Assembly (NCBI GenBank): GCA_963714995.1
Contig: CAVQQP010000013.1
Span: 1-41,561, forward strand
Length of the DNA stretch: 41,561 nucleotides
Direction: 5' to 3'
DNA from: Prado023 sp963714995
GTDB taxonomy: Bacteria; Actinomycetota; Actinomycetes; S36-B12; CAIYMF01
Part shown: positions 16,493-26,523 of the stretch, piece after piece
Layout of the letters: the number at the start of each line of letters is the position of its first letter
Position numbering within the stretch: the first letter of the stretch is position 1
Translations under genes and position numbers: made by a program
Notes under the pieces: model-generated
The model's database searches: none
What the model saw: only the letters and a program-made list of their open reading frames with translations
What the model was told of the DNA's origin: nothing

Positions 16493-17188
16493 GTGACCAC
16501 GTTGACAGGCGCCAGCGTCCTCGTCGCCGGGGCGACCGGGGGGCTGGGTGCACCACTGAGTCGTCGGCTCGCGGCGGCAGGCGCCCGGCTGACCCTCTGC
16601 GGCCGCGACGCCGATCGGTTGGCCGCCCTCGGCCTGGAGGCACTCGCCGTGCCTGCCGACCTGCGTCGGGCGGGCGCCGCCGAGAAGGTCGTGGCCCACG
16701 CGGTCCAGAGGTACGGCCGGCTCGACGGTGTGGTGTTCGCCGCGGGGGCTGTCGCCTTCGGGCCGGCGACCGAGACTCCGGACCAGGTGATCATCGACCT
16801 CTTCACGCTCAACACCCTCGCGCCGATCCGCCTGCTGCGCGCAGCACTTCCCCACCTGCAGGCCTCCGCAGCGGGTGGCCGGTCGCCCTTCGTCGTGCAC
16901 ATCAGCGCAGTCGTGGCCGAGACCCCGATGCCGGGGATGGCCGGCTACTCGGCGTCGAAGGCGGGACTGGCCGCGTTCGACCAGGCCGCGGCCCGTGAGC
17001 TGCGCCGGTCCCGGATCCGGCTCATCGACGCACGCCCCCCACACACCGAGACCGGGCTGGCGGATCGCCCGCTCTTCGGCACCGCCCCGCGACTGCCCAC
17101 CGGGCTGGACCCGGCTGCGGTGGCCGCCCGCATCGTCACCGCCGTCGTGGACGGCGAGACCGACCTGCCCAGCGCCGCGTTCAGCTGA
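16493..17188 (+). CDS. Short-chain dehydrogenase/reductase
   Basis: A 231-aa Rossmann-fold NAD(P)(H) oxidoreductase. Cofactor loop GATGGLG near the N-terminus, strand-4 FAAGAVAFGP in place of NNAG, catalytic Ser in VVHISAVVAET and the Y-x3-K pair in GYSASKAGLAAF. The tail RPPHTETGLADRPLFG resembles SDRs annotated as oxidoreductases of unknown substrate. The GTG at 16493 (VTTLTGASVLVAG) was preferred over the ATG at 16457 because the extra 12 residues are non-conserved and a CAGGCT box lies seven bases upstream of the GTG, as in other leaderless genes here. Start uncertain by those 12 codons. Confidence 0.88.
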   Translation: MTTLTGASVLVAGATGGLGAPLSRRLAAAGARLTLCGRDADRLAALGLEALAVPADLRRAGAAEKVVAHAVQRYGRLDGVVFAAGAVAFGPATETPDQVIIDLFTLNTLAPIRLLRAALPHLQASAAGGRSPFVVHISAVVAETPMPGMAGYSASKAGLAAFDQAAARELRRSRIRLIDARPPHTETGLADRPLFGTAPRLPTGLDPAAVAARIVTAVVDGETDLPSAAFS

Positions 17189-17202
17189 CCTCGGCGGCCC
17201 CG

Positions 17203-18180
17203 TCAGTCGAAGATCGGGCAGAACGTGTTGAAGGCTGCCTCACAGAAGTGCCCGGGGTCGTTGAACCGCAGGTTCTGGTTGAGCCCACTGATGGCGGCCA
17301 TGTCGGCCTCGGTGAGGGCCAGGTCGGCGGCCCCGAGGTTCTCCTGAAGCCTGGCGACGGACGAGCTCTTGGCGATCACGTTCGTGCCCCGCTGCAGCCC
17401 CCACGCCAGGACGACCTGGGCCGGGGTGGCACCCATCCGGTCGGCGATCCCGCGGACCACGGGGTCCTCCAGCGCGGACTGGTTCTCCCGGGCCATGCCC
17501 AGGCTCACGTAGCTGCCTGCGCCGAGCGGGGAGAAGGCCGTCACCGCGATGTCGTACTGTGCCGCGAAGCGCACGAGCCGCTCCTGGGTCAGGTAGGGAT
17601 GCATCTCCACCTGCAGGACGGCTGGGGGGATCAGGGCGCCGGCGAGCAGGTCCCTCAGGAACCCGGTGGTCATGTTGCAGACACCGAGGTCTCGGGTGAG
17701 TCCGGCCTCCCACAAGCCCTCCATCGCCGCCCACGTGGACGCGATCGGGACGTCCTCGAACTCCATGTGGGGGGACTCAGCCTCGGGATCGAACAGCCAC
17801 TCCGGCGGATAGCGCTCCTCGAAGGGCACGAACCGCAGCGAGATCGGGAAGTGGATCAGGTAGAGGTCCAGGTACTCCAGGCCGAGGTCGGACAGGCTCC
17901 GGCGGATCGCCGGCTCCACGTGCTCCGGACGGTGGTAGGTGTTCCAGAGCTTGGACGTGATCCACAGGTCCTCGCGGGACACCAGCCCCTCGTCGATGGC
18001 CCGCGCGATCCCCTGACCGACCTCGACCTCGTTGCCGTAGTCGCACGCGCAGTCCAGGTGGCGGTAACCGGCGGCGATGGCGGCATGGACCGTCTCCGCG
18101 CACACATCTCGGGGGATCTTCCAGGTGCCCAGGCCCAGCGCGGGCATCTGATCGCCAGTTCTCAGGGTGAGGTTCGTCAC
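17203..18180 (-). CDS. Aldo/keto reductase, AKR2-like (xylose/mannose-6-phosphate reductase type)
   Basis: A 325-aa NADPH-dependent reductase with the tetrad at canonical positions D43 and Y48 (HLDCACDYGNE), K77 (WITSKLWN) and H110 (LDLYLIHFP). LRFVPFEERYPPEW and the C-terminal LNQNLRFNDP...CPIFD are features of plant/fungal AKR2 sugar reductases, unlike the Kv-beta-like AKR at 4.5 kb. The usual cofactor motif IPKS is IAKS here (NVIAKSSSVARLQENLG), suggesting normal NADPH use with one substitution. GTG 18180 (VTNLTLRTGD) has a CATGCT box five bases upstream and no ribosome site. A sugar aldehyde substrate is inferred, not shown. Confidence 0.91.
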   Translation of the reverse strand: MTNLTLRTGDQMPALGLGTWKIPRDVCAETVHAAIAAGYRHLDCACDYGNEVEVGQGIARAIDEGLVSREDLWITSKLWNTYHRPEHVEPAIRRSLSDLGLEYLDLYLIHFPISLRFVPFEERYPPEWLFDPEAESPHMEFEDVPIASTWAAMEGLWEAGLTRDLGVCNMTTGFLRDLLAGALIPPAVLQVEMHPYLTQERLVRFAAQYDIAVTAFSPLGAGSYVSLGMARENQSALEDPVVRGIADRMGATPAQVVLAWGLQRGTNVIAKSSSVARLQENLGAADLALTEADMAAISGLNQNLRFNDPGHFCEAAFNTFCPIFD

Positions 18181-18240
18181 CCGCTCAGCATGTCAGCCCG
18201 GGGGCCCGCACGGCTGGCCGCGGGCCCCGGGGACATCACC

Positions 18241-18597
18241 TCACTTGGTGTAGAGCAGGTGCTTGGCCCTGTCCACCCCGGTGTCGACCATGCCCTTGGT
18301 CTTGTCCAGGCCGGTGTCGACGAGGTCCTTGGTCCTGTCGATGCCGGCGTCGAGGGCGTCCTTGGTCTTGTCGAAGCCGGTGTCGAGCAGGTGCTTGGCC
18401 TTGTCCAGGCCCGAGTCCGCCGCGTTCTGCGCGGAGTCCAGGCCGTCCTCCACCGTGTGCACGGCGTGGTCGACCTCGGCCTGTGCCTCGCCAGCCATGC
18501 GGTCGGCCTTGCCCTCAGCCTTCAGCTCCTTGTCGCCGGCGACGATGCCCGCGACCTCCTTGGCGTGACCCTTGACCTGATCTGATGTGGCACCCAT
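18241..18597 (-). CDS. CsbD-family stress protein with LEA-like 11-mer repeat tail
   Basis: A 118-aa hydrophilic protein. Residues 1-45 form a CsbD-like domain (SDQVKGHAKEVAGIVAGDKE, ELKAEGKADRMAGEAQ), a family linked to general stress in Bacillus and others. Residues 50-115 are six 11-residue units of the form D-T-G-h-D-K-T-K-x-h-h: EDGLDSAQNAA, DSGLDKAKHLL, DTGFDKTKDAL, DAGIDRTKDLV, DTGLDKTKGMV, DTGVDRAKHLL. They predict a long amphipathic helix like group 3 LEA/apolipoprotein repeats. ATG 18597 follows AGGGAGG; a longer upstream frame is unlikely. Role in desiccation or osmotic stress is inference. Confidence 0.8.
   Translation of the reverse strand: MGATSDQVKGHAKEVAGIVAGDKELKAEGKADRMAGEAQAEVDHAVHTVEDGLDSAQNAADSGLDKAKHLLDTGFDKTKDALDAGIDRTKDLVDTGLDKTKGMVDTGVDRAKHLLYTK
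18253..18450 (-). repeat. Six 33-bp tandem repeats encoding LEA-like 11-mers
   Basis: In-frame 33-bp units in the CsbD-like gene. The unit nearest the middle of the gene is the most diverged. They encode the 11-residue periodicity described for the CDS. Confidence 0.75.
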
Positions 18598-18831
18598 GGT
18601 GCGCCTCCCTTGCTCTCCGCGGCCGCGCCCCGAGTGGACCTCGGCCGACTGCGCGATCCAAGCGACCAGGACCAGGGCAAGTGCGGGGCATTCGGATCGA
18701 ACACGGATGACCTGCGCAGGCACGGTCAGTGGATCACCTCGATCTGATTCCACAGTAGCCCTGTCCCCGACTGCGGCGAACAGGCGCCATCCCCGATGGG
18801 GTCGGCGAAGCCGCGCGCCCGCACCCGCGGG

Positions 18832-19356
18832 TTACGAGCCGACCTCGACGCCGATCGTGCGGGCGGCCGCCCGGAAGGCCGCCAGAGCAGCTGCGCTGAA
18901 CAGCACGAAGGTGATCTCGAGGTCCTCGGCCGCCTGGGCCTCGGCCAGGGCGATCGGGGCGGCGAGCTCCACCGGGTACCCGTAGACGCCGGTCGAGATG
19001 GCCGGGAACGCGATCGAGCGGGCACCGAGCTCCCGCGCGCGGGCGATGCTGGCGCGGTGCGCCGAGGCCAGGAGCTCCGGGTCCGTGGCTGACCCCGAGT
19101 AGACCGGTCCGACCGTGTGGATCACCCAGCGCGCAGGGAGGTTCCCTGCCGTGGTGGCCACCGCCTGGCCAGTCGGCAACCCGTCCGGCAGGAGATCGGT
19201 GCGGATCTGGCGGCACTCAGCCAGGATCGCCGGTCCCCCTGCCCTGTGGATCGCACCGTCCACTCCCCCACCGCCGAGCAGCCCGCTGTTGGCCGCGTTG
19301 ACGATCGCATCGGCCGGGAAGGCCGTGATGTCACCCTGGATGAGGCGCACCGTCAT
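18832..19356 (-). CDS. Macrodomain protein, O-acetyl-ADP-ribose deacetylase-like
   Basis: A 174-aa single macrodomain binding ADP-ribose and probably hydrolysing O-acetyl-ADP-ribose or ADP-ribosyl esters. Signatures: RLIQGDITAFPADAIVNAAN (4-23), the catalytic/substrate loop SGLLGGGGVDGAIHRAGG with N and D residues of the MacroD type, and AFPAISTGVYGYP, the phosphate-binding loop. Full length for the YmdB/MacroD class. ATG 19356 is the first conserved start; longer upstream frames are not conserved. No ADP-ribosyltransferase or sirtuin is adjacent, so no toxin-antitoxin or SirTM pairing is suggested. The gene is divergent from the cobalamin-riboswitch operon. Confidence 0.92.
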   Translation of the reverse strand: MTVRLIQGDITAFPADAIVNAANSGLLGGGGVDGAIHRAGGPAILAECRQIRTDLLPDGLPTGQAVATTAGNLPARWVIHTVGPVYSGSATDPELLASAHRASIARARELGARSIAFPAISTGVYGYPVELAAPIALAEAQAAEDLEITFVLFSAAALAAFRAAARTIGVEVGS

Positions 19357-19416
19357 GGGCGCCAGTGTGCCCGAGGCACCGTCCCGGTCGCTGCCGGAAT
19401 GGCCGCGCCGATGGGA

Positions 19417-19422
19417 TAGCCT
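19417..19422 (+). promoter_or_regulatory. -10 of the cobalamin riboswitch operon
   Basis: TAGCCT just upstream of the riboswitch, placing the likely transcription start near 19429. No good -35 is evident. Confidence 0.4.
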
Positions 19423-19424
19423 GA

Positions 19425-19610
19425 CGGGGCACGACAACCACAGTCCGAATCCAGGGGAAGCCGGTGCGAATCCGGCGCTGTCCCGCAACCGTGAGCCAGG
19501 CCCTCCCCAAGGGCCGAGCAAGTCGGAGCACCTGGCGGACTGGGGCTCCCACACCGTCCGAGGACGACGGTGGAGCCCGGACCGGGCAGTGCGCCCGCCG
19601 GACCCACCCT
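19425..19610 (+). ncRNA. Cobalamin (adenosylcobalamin) riboswitch
   Basis: The leader carries the conserved core of the cobalamin riboswitch: GGGAAGCCGGTGCGAATCC (19455-19473), then GCTGTCCCGCAAC (19477-19489) and a downstream GAGCCAGG...AGTCGGAGCACCTGG block ending the B12 box. A GC-rich hairpin (GCCCGG/CCGGGC, about 19575-19587) lies between the core and the first start codon at 19639 and may be part of the expression platform. It should turn the downstream uptake and nucleotide-loop genes off when cobalamin is plentiful. Boundaries are approximate to about 15 nt. Transcriptional versus translational control cannot be decided by eye. Confidence 0.9.
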
Positions 19611-19638
19611 CACCCTGGGCCTTACTGAAGGGCACCTG

Positions 19639-20377
19639 GTGAACACCACCACTCCTGGCCGCGCCGCGGCCCTGCTCATCACGCTCCTGGCGGCCGCTCT
19701 GGCCACCGTGGCGCTGGCCGCCCCCGCGCAGGCCGCCGCCTACCGCTACTGGTCCTACTGGCAGGGCGCCACCGGCACCTGGGTCGCCGCGTCAGACCGG
19801 TCCCGGCGACTACACGCTCGTGGACTCCGACGTCCAGGGCTGGCGCTTCACGATCACCACCGAGACGCCGACGCAGGGCCCCGACAACGCCCCCGTGTTC
19901 GCCGACCTCTGCCCCGACCTGTCCGCCGCCGGCGCGACCGCGGGCCAGGTCCGTGTGGCGGTCGTGATCGATTCCGGGTACACCGCCGACGCCCCTGCCG
20001 GCCAGACCCCACCCGCCGATGTCGTCTCCTGCGTGACCGTGCCGGAGGGCTCGACCGGCAACCAGGCCCTGGCCGCCGCGGGAGCCGTCACGGACGACAA
20101 CGGACTCATCTGCGCGATCAACGGCTACCCCGAGGGTGAGTGCGGCAGCGAGGTCACCGACGCCGACGCGGCTGCGGCTGCCAGCGCCGCCGCGGACGAG
20201 CAGCCGAACCCAGCTGTCGTGGCCGCCGCGACGACGACCGACGCAACCACCTCGGACGACGCGGCCAGCAACTCCGCGGCCGGGTTCGCGATCGGGGCCC
20301 TGATCCTGGCGGTGCTGCTGGGGCTCGCGTTCTGGATCCCCGCGCAGCGCCGGCGCGCCCGATCCGCTGCCGAGTAG
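19639..20377 (+). pseudogene. SCO2322-like secreted/membrane-anchored protein, one-base frameshift
   Basis: First gene behind the riboswitch. GTG 19639 opens a Sec signal peptide (LLITLLAAALATVALAAPAQA) followed by AYRYWSYWQGATGTWVAAS, typical of the actinobacterial family I know as SCO2322, found with ECF-transporter genes. At about 19796 the frame slips. Removing one G (TCAGACC to TCAACC) continues as TGPGDYTLVDSDVQGWRFTI through an exported domain with one CVT and two more Cys. It ends in an Ala/Thr-rich linker, a C-terminal membrane helix (AGFAIGALILAVLLGLAFWI) and a basic tail: 245 aa overall. It is likely an extracytoplasmic partner of the ECF system; a ligand-binding role is guesswork. 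Sequencing error is plausible. Confidence 0.75.
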
Positions 20378-20387
20378 GCAGCCCACC

Positions 20388-21529
20388 ATGGCCCTGCCCA
20401 CCACGACCCGACCCGGGCCCGCGCCCGCGGTCGGGGTCGGCGGCCGGCTGCCCCGCAGCCTGCACCCGCTCGCGTGGTGGGCGTGGGCCCTCGGACTCCT
20501 GGTCGCCGCATCGCGGACGACCAACCCGCTGCTGCTGGGCCTGATCCTGGGCTGCCTCGCGGTGGTGATCGCGGCGCGCCGACCCGAGGCCGCATGGGCG
20601 GGTGCGTTCTCGGCAGCGCTGCGCCTCGGCGTGGTCGTCATCGTGGCCCGCACTCTGCTCCAGATCCTGCTGGGCGCCCCGGTCGGCCTCAGCGTCGCGT
20701 TCACGCTTCCGCAGATCGCCCTGCCGGACTGGATGGCCGGGGTCCGCCTCGGTGGCCTGGTCACGTGGGAGTCGGTCCTGATCGGGGTGACCGAGGGGCT
20801 GCGACTGGCGGTCATGATCGCCTGCGTGGGCGCGGCGAACTCCCTGACACCCCCGAGCCGGCTGCTGCGCTCGGTCCCGGCCGCCCTGTACGAGGTGGGC
20901 GTGGCCGTGGTCGTGGCACTGACCTTCGCCCCACACCTGCTCGCCGACGCCCGCCGGGTCAGCGCGGCACGACGCCTGCGCGGGCACGATGAGGGGCGCA
21001 TCGCAGCCTTCGCCCGCTCCAGCGGACCGGTCCTCGACGGCGGCCTCGAGCGCTCGATCCAGCTCGCTGCGGCGATGGACAGCCGGGGCTACGGGCGCTC
21101 GGGCTCGGTGACTCCCCGAGAGCGGCGCGTCCAGGCCGGGCTGGTCCTGGCCGGCTTCGCGGGCGTGCTCGTCGGGATGTACGGCCTGTTCGACTCGGCC
21201 GCCCCCCGCGTGCTCGGATGGCCCATGCTGGCCGGCGGCGTCCTGATGGCGGTCCTCGGGCTGCGGGCTGCTGGCCGACGCAGCCCCCGCACCGCGTACC
21301 GGCCCGACCCCTGGCGCGGGCCCGAGTGGCTGACCGCCGGTTCCGGGGCGCTCGTCGCAGTCGCCTTCCTCGCGTGGTCCCCGACCGCGCTGCTGCTGAT
21401 GACCACCCCCCTGACGTGGCCGGACCTGGTGATCGTCCCCGCCCTGGCGGTGCTGGTCGCGGTCGGCCCCGCCTTCTGGACGCCCCCGCTGCCCACGTCC
21501 GAGCGGCCCCACATGGCAGGAGACCACCG

Positions 21530-21533
<4 letters not shown>
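20388..21533 (+). CDS. ECF transporter transmembrane component T (EcfT/CbiQ family)
   Basis: The 381-aa scaffold subunit linking the ATPase to the substrate-binding S component. It has about seven hydrophobic helices and, in the cytoplasmic coupling region, the two Ala-Arg-x-type motifs AARRLRG (about 195-201) and AMDSRGYGR (about 230), which insert into the ATPase grooves. It starts 11 bp after the preceding gene and its stop overlaps the ATPase start (GTGA), giving tight coupling. The C-terminal ~120 residues add extra helices beyond the minimal CbiQ size. Identification by motif and context is firm; the substrate is not determined by this subunit. Confidence 0.92.
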
Positions 21534-23166
<1,633 letters not shown>

Positions 23167-23170
<4 letters not shown>

Positions 23171-24009
23171 GGACGCGCGCCCTGCCGTTCTCCGCGCGCA
23201 GCGCCGCGGCCGTGGCCGCGACCAGTGCGGTCGGCATCCTGGCGTTCGTCTGGCCGATGCTCGCCCCACGTGGGTCCGAGCTGCTGGCCCACGCCAACGA
23301 CGCGCCCCTGATCTTCGGGATGCTCGTCCCGCTGCTGATGGCCGTGACGCTCAGCCTGGTGTCCGACGGCGCCATGGGCGCGAAGGCCGTGGCCCTGCTG
23401 GGGGTCCTGGCCGCGACGGCCGCCGCCCTGCGCGCGCTCGGTGCGGGCATCGCCGGGCTCGAGCCGATCTGGATCGTGATCGTGCTGGGCGGGTACGCCC
23501 TGGGCGCCGGGTTCGGCTTCGTCCTCGGCGCCGTGTGCATCCTGGCCTCGGCCCTGCTGACCGGCGGAGTGGGTCCGTGGATGCCGTTCCAGATGATCGC
23601 CGCCGCGTGGGTCGGACTGGGTGCGGGGATGCTGGCCGGACGGCTGCCCGCGCGCGGCGAGATCCCCCTGCTGGCCACCTACTCCGCACTCGCGGCCGTC
23701 GCCTACGGGTGGCTGCTCAACCTGTGGTTCTGGCCGACGGCCACCGGCCTGCCCGAGGCGCTGGCGTTCGTCCCGGGGGCCGGCGCGGCAGTCAACGTGG
23801 CGCACTGGTTCCGCTTCAACCTGACCACCTCGATGGGCTACGACCTGCCCCGGGCAGCGCTGACCGCCACGGTCGTCCTGCTGCTCGGCAGCCGGGTGCT
23901 GGCGGCTCTGCGGCGGACCAGCCGGATCGCGGCGTTCGACGCCACGCCCACGTTCGAGCCCTCCGTGGTGGTCGGCGCACCGGTCGCCGGCACCGAGCCG
24001 ATGCGCTGA
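23167..24009 (+). CDS. ECF transporter substrate-binding S component
   Basis: A 280-aa integral membrane protein with about six to eight hydrophobic helices (for example LIFGMLVPLLMAVTLSL, IWIVIVLGGYALGAGFGF, MPFQMIAAAWVGLGAGMLAG). The conserved-looking LGAVCILASALLTGGVGPWMP-type segment resembles S components that dock on EcfT. It is last of the three transporter genes, with ATGA overlap at the start and TGATG overlap into the next gene. It determines specificity: given the cobalamin riboswitch and the CobU/T/S genes downstream, a corrinoid (cobinamide/cobalamin) is the best guess, cobalt or dimethylbenzimidazole next. Longer than the usual ~200 aa. Confidence 0.87.
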
Positions 24010-25396
24010 TGCGCATCGACGTGCTGGGCACCGGCAGCGCGGACCGCTGGCCCAACCCGTGGTGCGCCTGCGACCGCTGCCGGTGGGCGCGCGACACCGG
24101 CGTGCACCGCGGCCGGACCAGCGCCCTGGTGGATGGCCGGCTGCTGATCGACCCGGGACCTGATGCCGGATCGGGGGGCGATCGACCTGACCGGGGTGCG
24201 CACCGTGCTGATCACCCACGACCACCCGGACCACCTCGACCCGGCGTTCCTGCTCGCATGGTCCTGGGCGTCGGGTCGGGGTCTGCTGGTGGCGGGGCCG
24301 GCTGACGCGGTCGAGCGCTGTCGGGACTGGGTCGGGCCGGAGGCGCCGGTGGAGTTCCGCGCGCTGATGGCCGGGGACGAGCTCACGGTCGACGGGGCGG
24401 ACGGGGCTGGGGCCGGGGCGGATGGGGTGCTGCGGATCCGGGCCCTTCCCGCCGCCCATTCCACCACTGGCGGCCTCGAGCACGACGGGACGGCGCTGCT
24501 GTTCGAGGTCGCGGGCACGGATGCGACGCTGCTCTACGCCACGGACACCGCGGCCCTCCCGCACGAGACGCTCGCCGGGCCCTACGACGTCGTCCTGCTC
24601 GAGCTGACCTTCGGGGACACGACCGACCACGGCACGGCTCACCTCGACCTGCCCGCGTTCGGCCATGAGGTCGCCCGGCTCCGCGCCGACGGGCGGCTCG
24701 CGGAGGGCGCCAGGGTCGTCGCCGTGCACCTGTCGCACCACAACCCGATCGACCTGTCCCAGCGGCTGGCAGCGATCGGCGCGGAGGTGGTGCGCGACGG
24801 AACCGCCCTGCACGTCGGCACGGCCGGGCGGCGGGTGGGCAGACGACTGCTCGTCATCGGGGGTGCCCGCAGCGGCAAGAGCCACCACGCCGAGTCGCTG
24901 GTGAGGGGCCGGGCTCCGGTCACCTACGTGGCCACGGCACCGACCTACCCCGACGACCCCGAGTGGGTCGAGCGGATCGCCCGGCACCGGCACCGCCGCC
25001 CGCCGACATGGCGGCTGCGCGAGACCGCCCAGGTCGCCGACATGCTCCGCGAGGCCGAGCCCGCGGAGACCGTCCTGGTCGACTGCCTGACGCTGTGGGT
25101 GACTGCGGCCGTCGACCGTGCCGACGCCTGGGAGGACCCGTCGGCCGCGGAGTCGGCCGTCGAGGAGGTCCTCGCCGACCTGCTCGAGGCCATGGCTGCG
25201 ACCCAGGCCGATGTCGTGCTCGTCACCAACGAGGTGGGATCCGGCATCGCGCCTGCGACCGCCTCGGGCCGGCTGTTCCGCGACCTGCTGGGGCGGGTCA
25301 ACACCGCCGTGGCCGCCGCATGCTGACGACGTGGTCCTCGTGACCGCAGGAATCCCACGAACACTGAAGGGACGGTCATGGACGACCTCGACCTGA
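24009..25396 (+). CDS. cobU: PhnP-like metallo-beta-lactamase domain fused to CobU (adenosylcobinamide kinase/guanylyltransferase), with two frameshifts
   Basis: The N-terminal part is an MBL-fold hydrolase: LGTGSADRWPNPWCACDRC with the paired-Cys site seen in PhnP-like proteins, then HDHPDH metal ligands, AAHSTTGG and HLSHHN. The C-terminal CobU domain has the P-loop GGARSGKSHHAES, RHRHRRPPTWRLRE (guanylylated His region), VDCLTLWV and VTNEVGSG. CobU phosphorylates adenosylcobinamide and transfers GMP. As written, the frame breaks in a G6 run at 24173-24178 (five Gs restore it; the open frame is 24163-25326). A TGA at 25324-25326 removes the last strand: dropping one T at about 25324 gives CDDVVLVTAGIPRTLKG and a stop at 25396, overlapping cobT. 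Corrected length ~461 aa. The fusion is certain in frame from HDHPDH through CobU. Confidence 0.82.
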
Positions 25397-26523
25397 GCCG
25401 CTGGAGCGAGGCGATCGTCCCCGTTGACGAGGGGGCGCGCGCCGCCGCCCTGGCCCGCCAGGAGCAGCTGACCAAGCCGTCGGGCTCCCTGGGACGCCTC
25501 GAGGAGGTGTCGGTATGGCTGGCTGGCGTGACGGGCCAGTGCCCGCCCCCGCCGATCATGCGCCCGGCCCTGGCCATCTTCGCCGGCGACCACGGCGTGG
25601 CCCGCACCGCCGGGACGAGCGCCTATCCGCCGGAGGTCACCGCCCAGATGGTGGCCAACTTCGTCACCGGTGGGGCCGCGGCCACGGTCCTCGCGCGGGC
25701 GGCGGGCGTGACCGTGCGCGTCGTGGATGTCAGCGTCGATGTCGACTGGCCCGCCAGCGGCCTGCCCGTCCCCGAGGAGGTGACCGCCCGACGGATCCGG
25801 CGCGGGAGTGGATCCATCGACCGCGAGGACGCCATGACCCGCGACGAGTGCATCGCCGCGCTGCTGCTCGGGGCCGGGGTCGCCGACGAGCTCATCGACG
25901 AGGGCGCGGACCTGCTGATCGCCGGGGACATGGGGATCGGGAACACGACTCCGGCGGCGGCCCTGGTCGGGCTGCTGGCCGACGTCGAGCCTGCGCGGGT
26001 CGTGGGCCGCGGGACCGGGATCGACGATGCCACGTGGATGCGCAAGACCGCCGCGGTCCGCGATGCGATGCGCCGCGGCCGGCCGCTCAAGGGCGACCCG
26101 GTGACGCTGCTGGCCACCTGCGCGGGGCCCGACCTGGCGGCGACGACCGGCTTCCTGCTGCAGGCAGCACTGCGGCGCACTCCGGTGATCCTCGACGGGG
26201 TCATCTCGTGCGCGTGCGCGCTGGTCGCCCACCGCGTGGCGTTCCGGGCCAGCCAGTGGTGGTGCGCCTCGCACCTCAGCACCGAGCCCGCGGCCGCCGC
26301 AGCCCTCGACCGGCTGGGCCTCGAGCCCCTGCTGGACCTCCGGATGCGGCTGGGTGAGGGGTCGGGGGCGCTGCTCGCCCTGCCGCTGGTGAGCGCTGCC
26401 GGTGACCTGCTCCGCGAGATGGCGACCTTCGCCGCCGCGGGGGTCAGCGACCGACCCGCGGAGGCGTCCGCGGATGCGGGTGCGGACGCGGATGCGGGTG
26501 CGGACGCGGACCCGACGGCATGA
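25378..26523 (+). CDS. cobT: Nicotinate-nucleotide--dimethylbenzimidazole phosphoribosyltransferase
   Basis: Transfers phosphoribose from nicotinate mononucleotide to dimethylbenzimidazole, making alpha-ribazole phosphate for the lower ligand of B12. 381 aa. Family marks: TKPSGSLGRLE (32-42), FAGDHGVARTAGTSAYPPEVT, AGDMGIGNTTPAAAL (182-196), FLLQAALRRTPVILDG and the general base E327 in LRMRLGEGSGALLALPL. The C-terminus ends in a short Ala/Asp repeat (ADAGADADAGADAD) encoded by 18-bp repeats (26462-26517). AAGGGACGG precedes the ATG. Between CobU and CobS, forming the nucleotide-loop branch. Confidence 0.96.
   Translation: MDDLDLSRWSEAIVPVDEGARAAALARQEQLTKPSGSLGRLEEVSVWLAGVTGQCPPPPIMRPALAIFAGDHGVARTAGTSAYPPEVTAQMVANFVTGGAAATVLARAAGVTVRVVDVSVDVDWPASGLPVPEEVTARRIRRGSGSIDREDAMTRDECIAALLLGAGVADELIDEGADLLIAGDMGIGNTTPAAALVGLLADVEPARVVGRGTGIDDATWMRKTAAVRDAMRRGRPLKGDPVTLLATCAGPDLAATTGFLLQAALRRTPVILDGVISCACALVAHRVAFRASQWWCASHLSTEPAAAAALDRLGLEPLLDLRMRLGEGSGALLALPLVSAAGDLLREMATFAAAGVSDRPAEASADAGADADAGADADPTA
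26462..26517 (+). repeat. 18-bp tandem repeat at the cobT 3' end
   Basis: About three imperfect copies of GCGGATGCGGGTGCGGAC encode the Ala/Gly/Asp tail of CobT. Probably a non-functional slippage product. Confidence 0.6.

Noticed and set aside
24163..25326. A start codon at 24163 giving a free-standing protein
   Set aside because: It would begin mid-domain, losing the first MBL strand and Cys motif encoded from 24009. The G6 frameshift explains the apparent start better.
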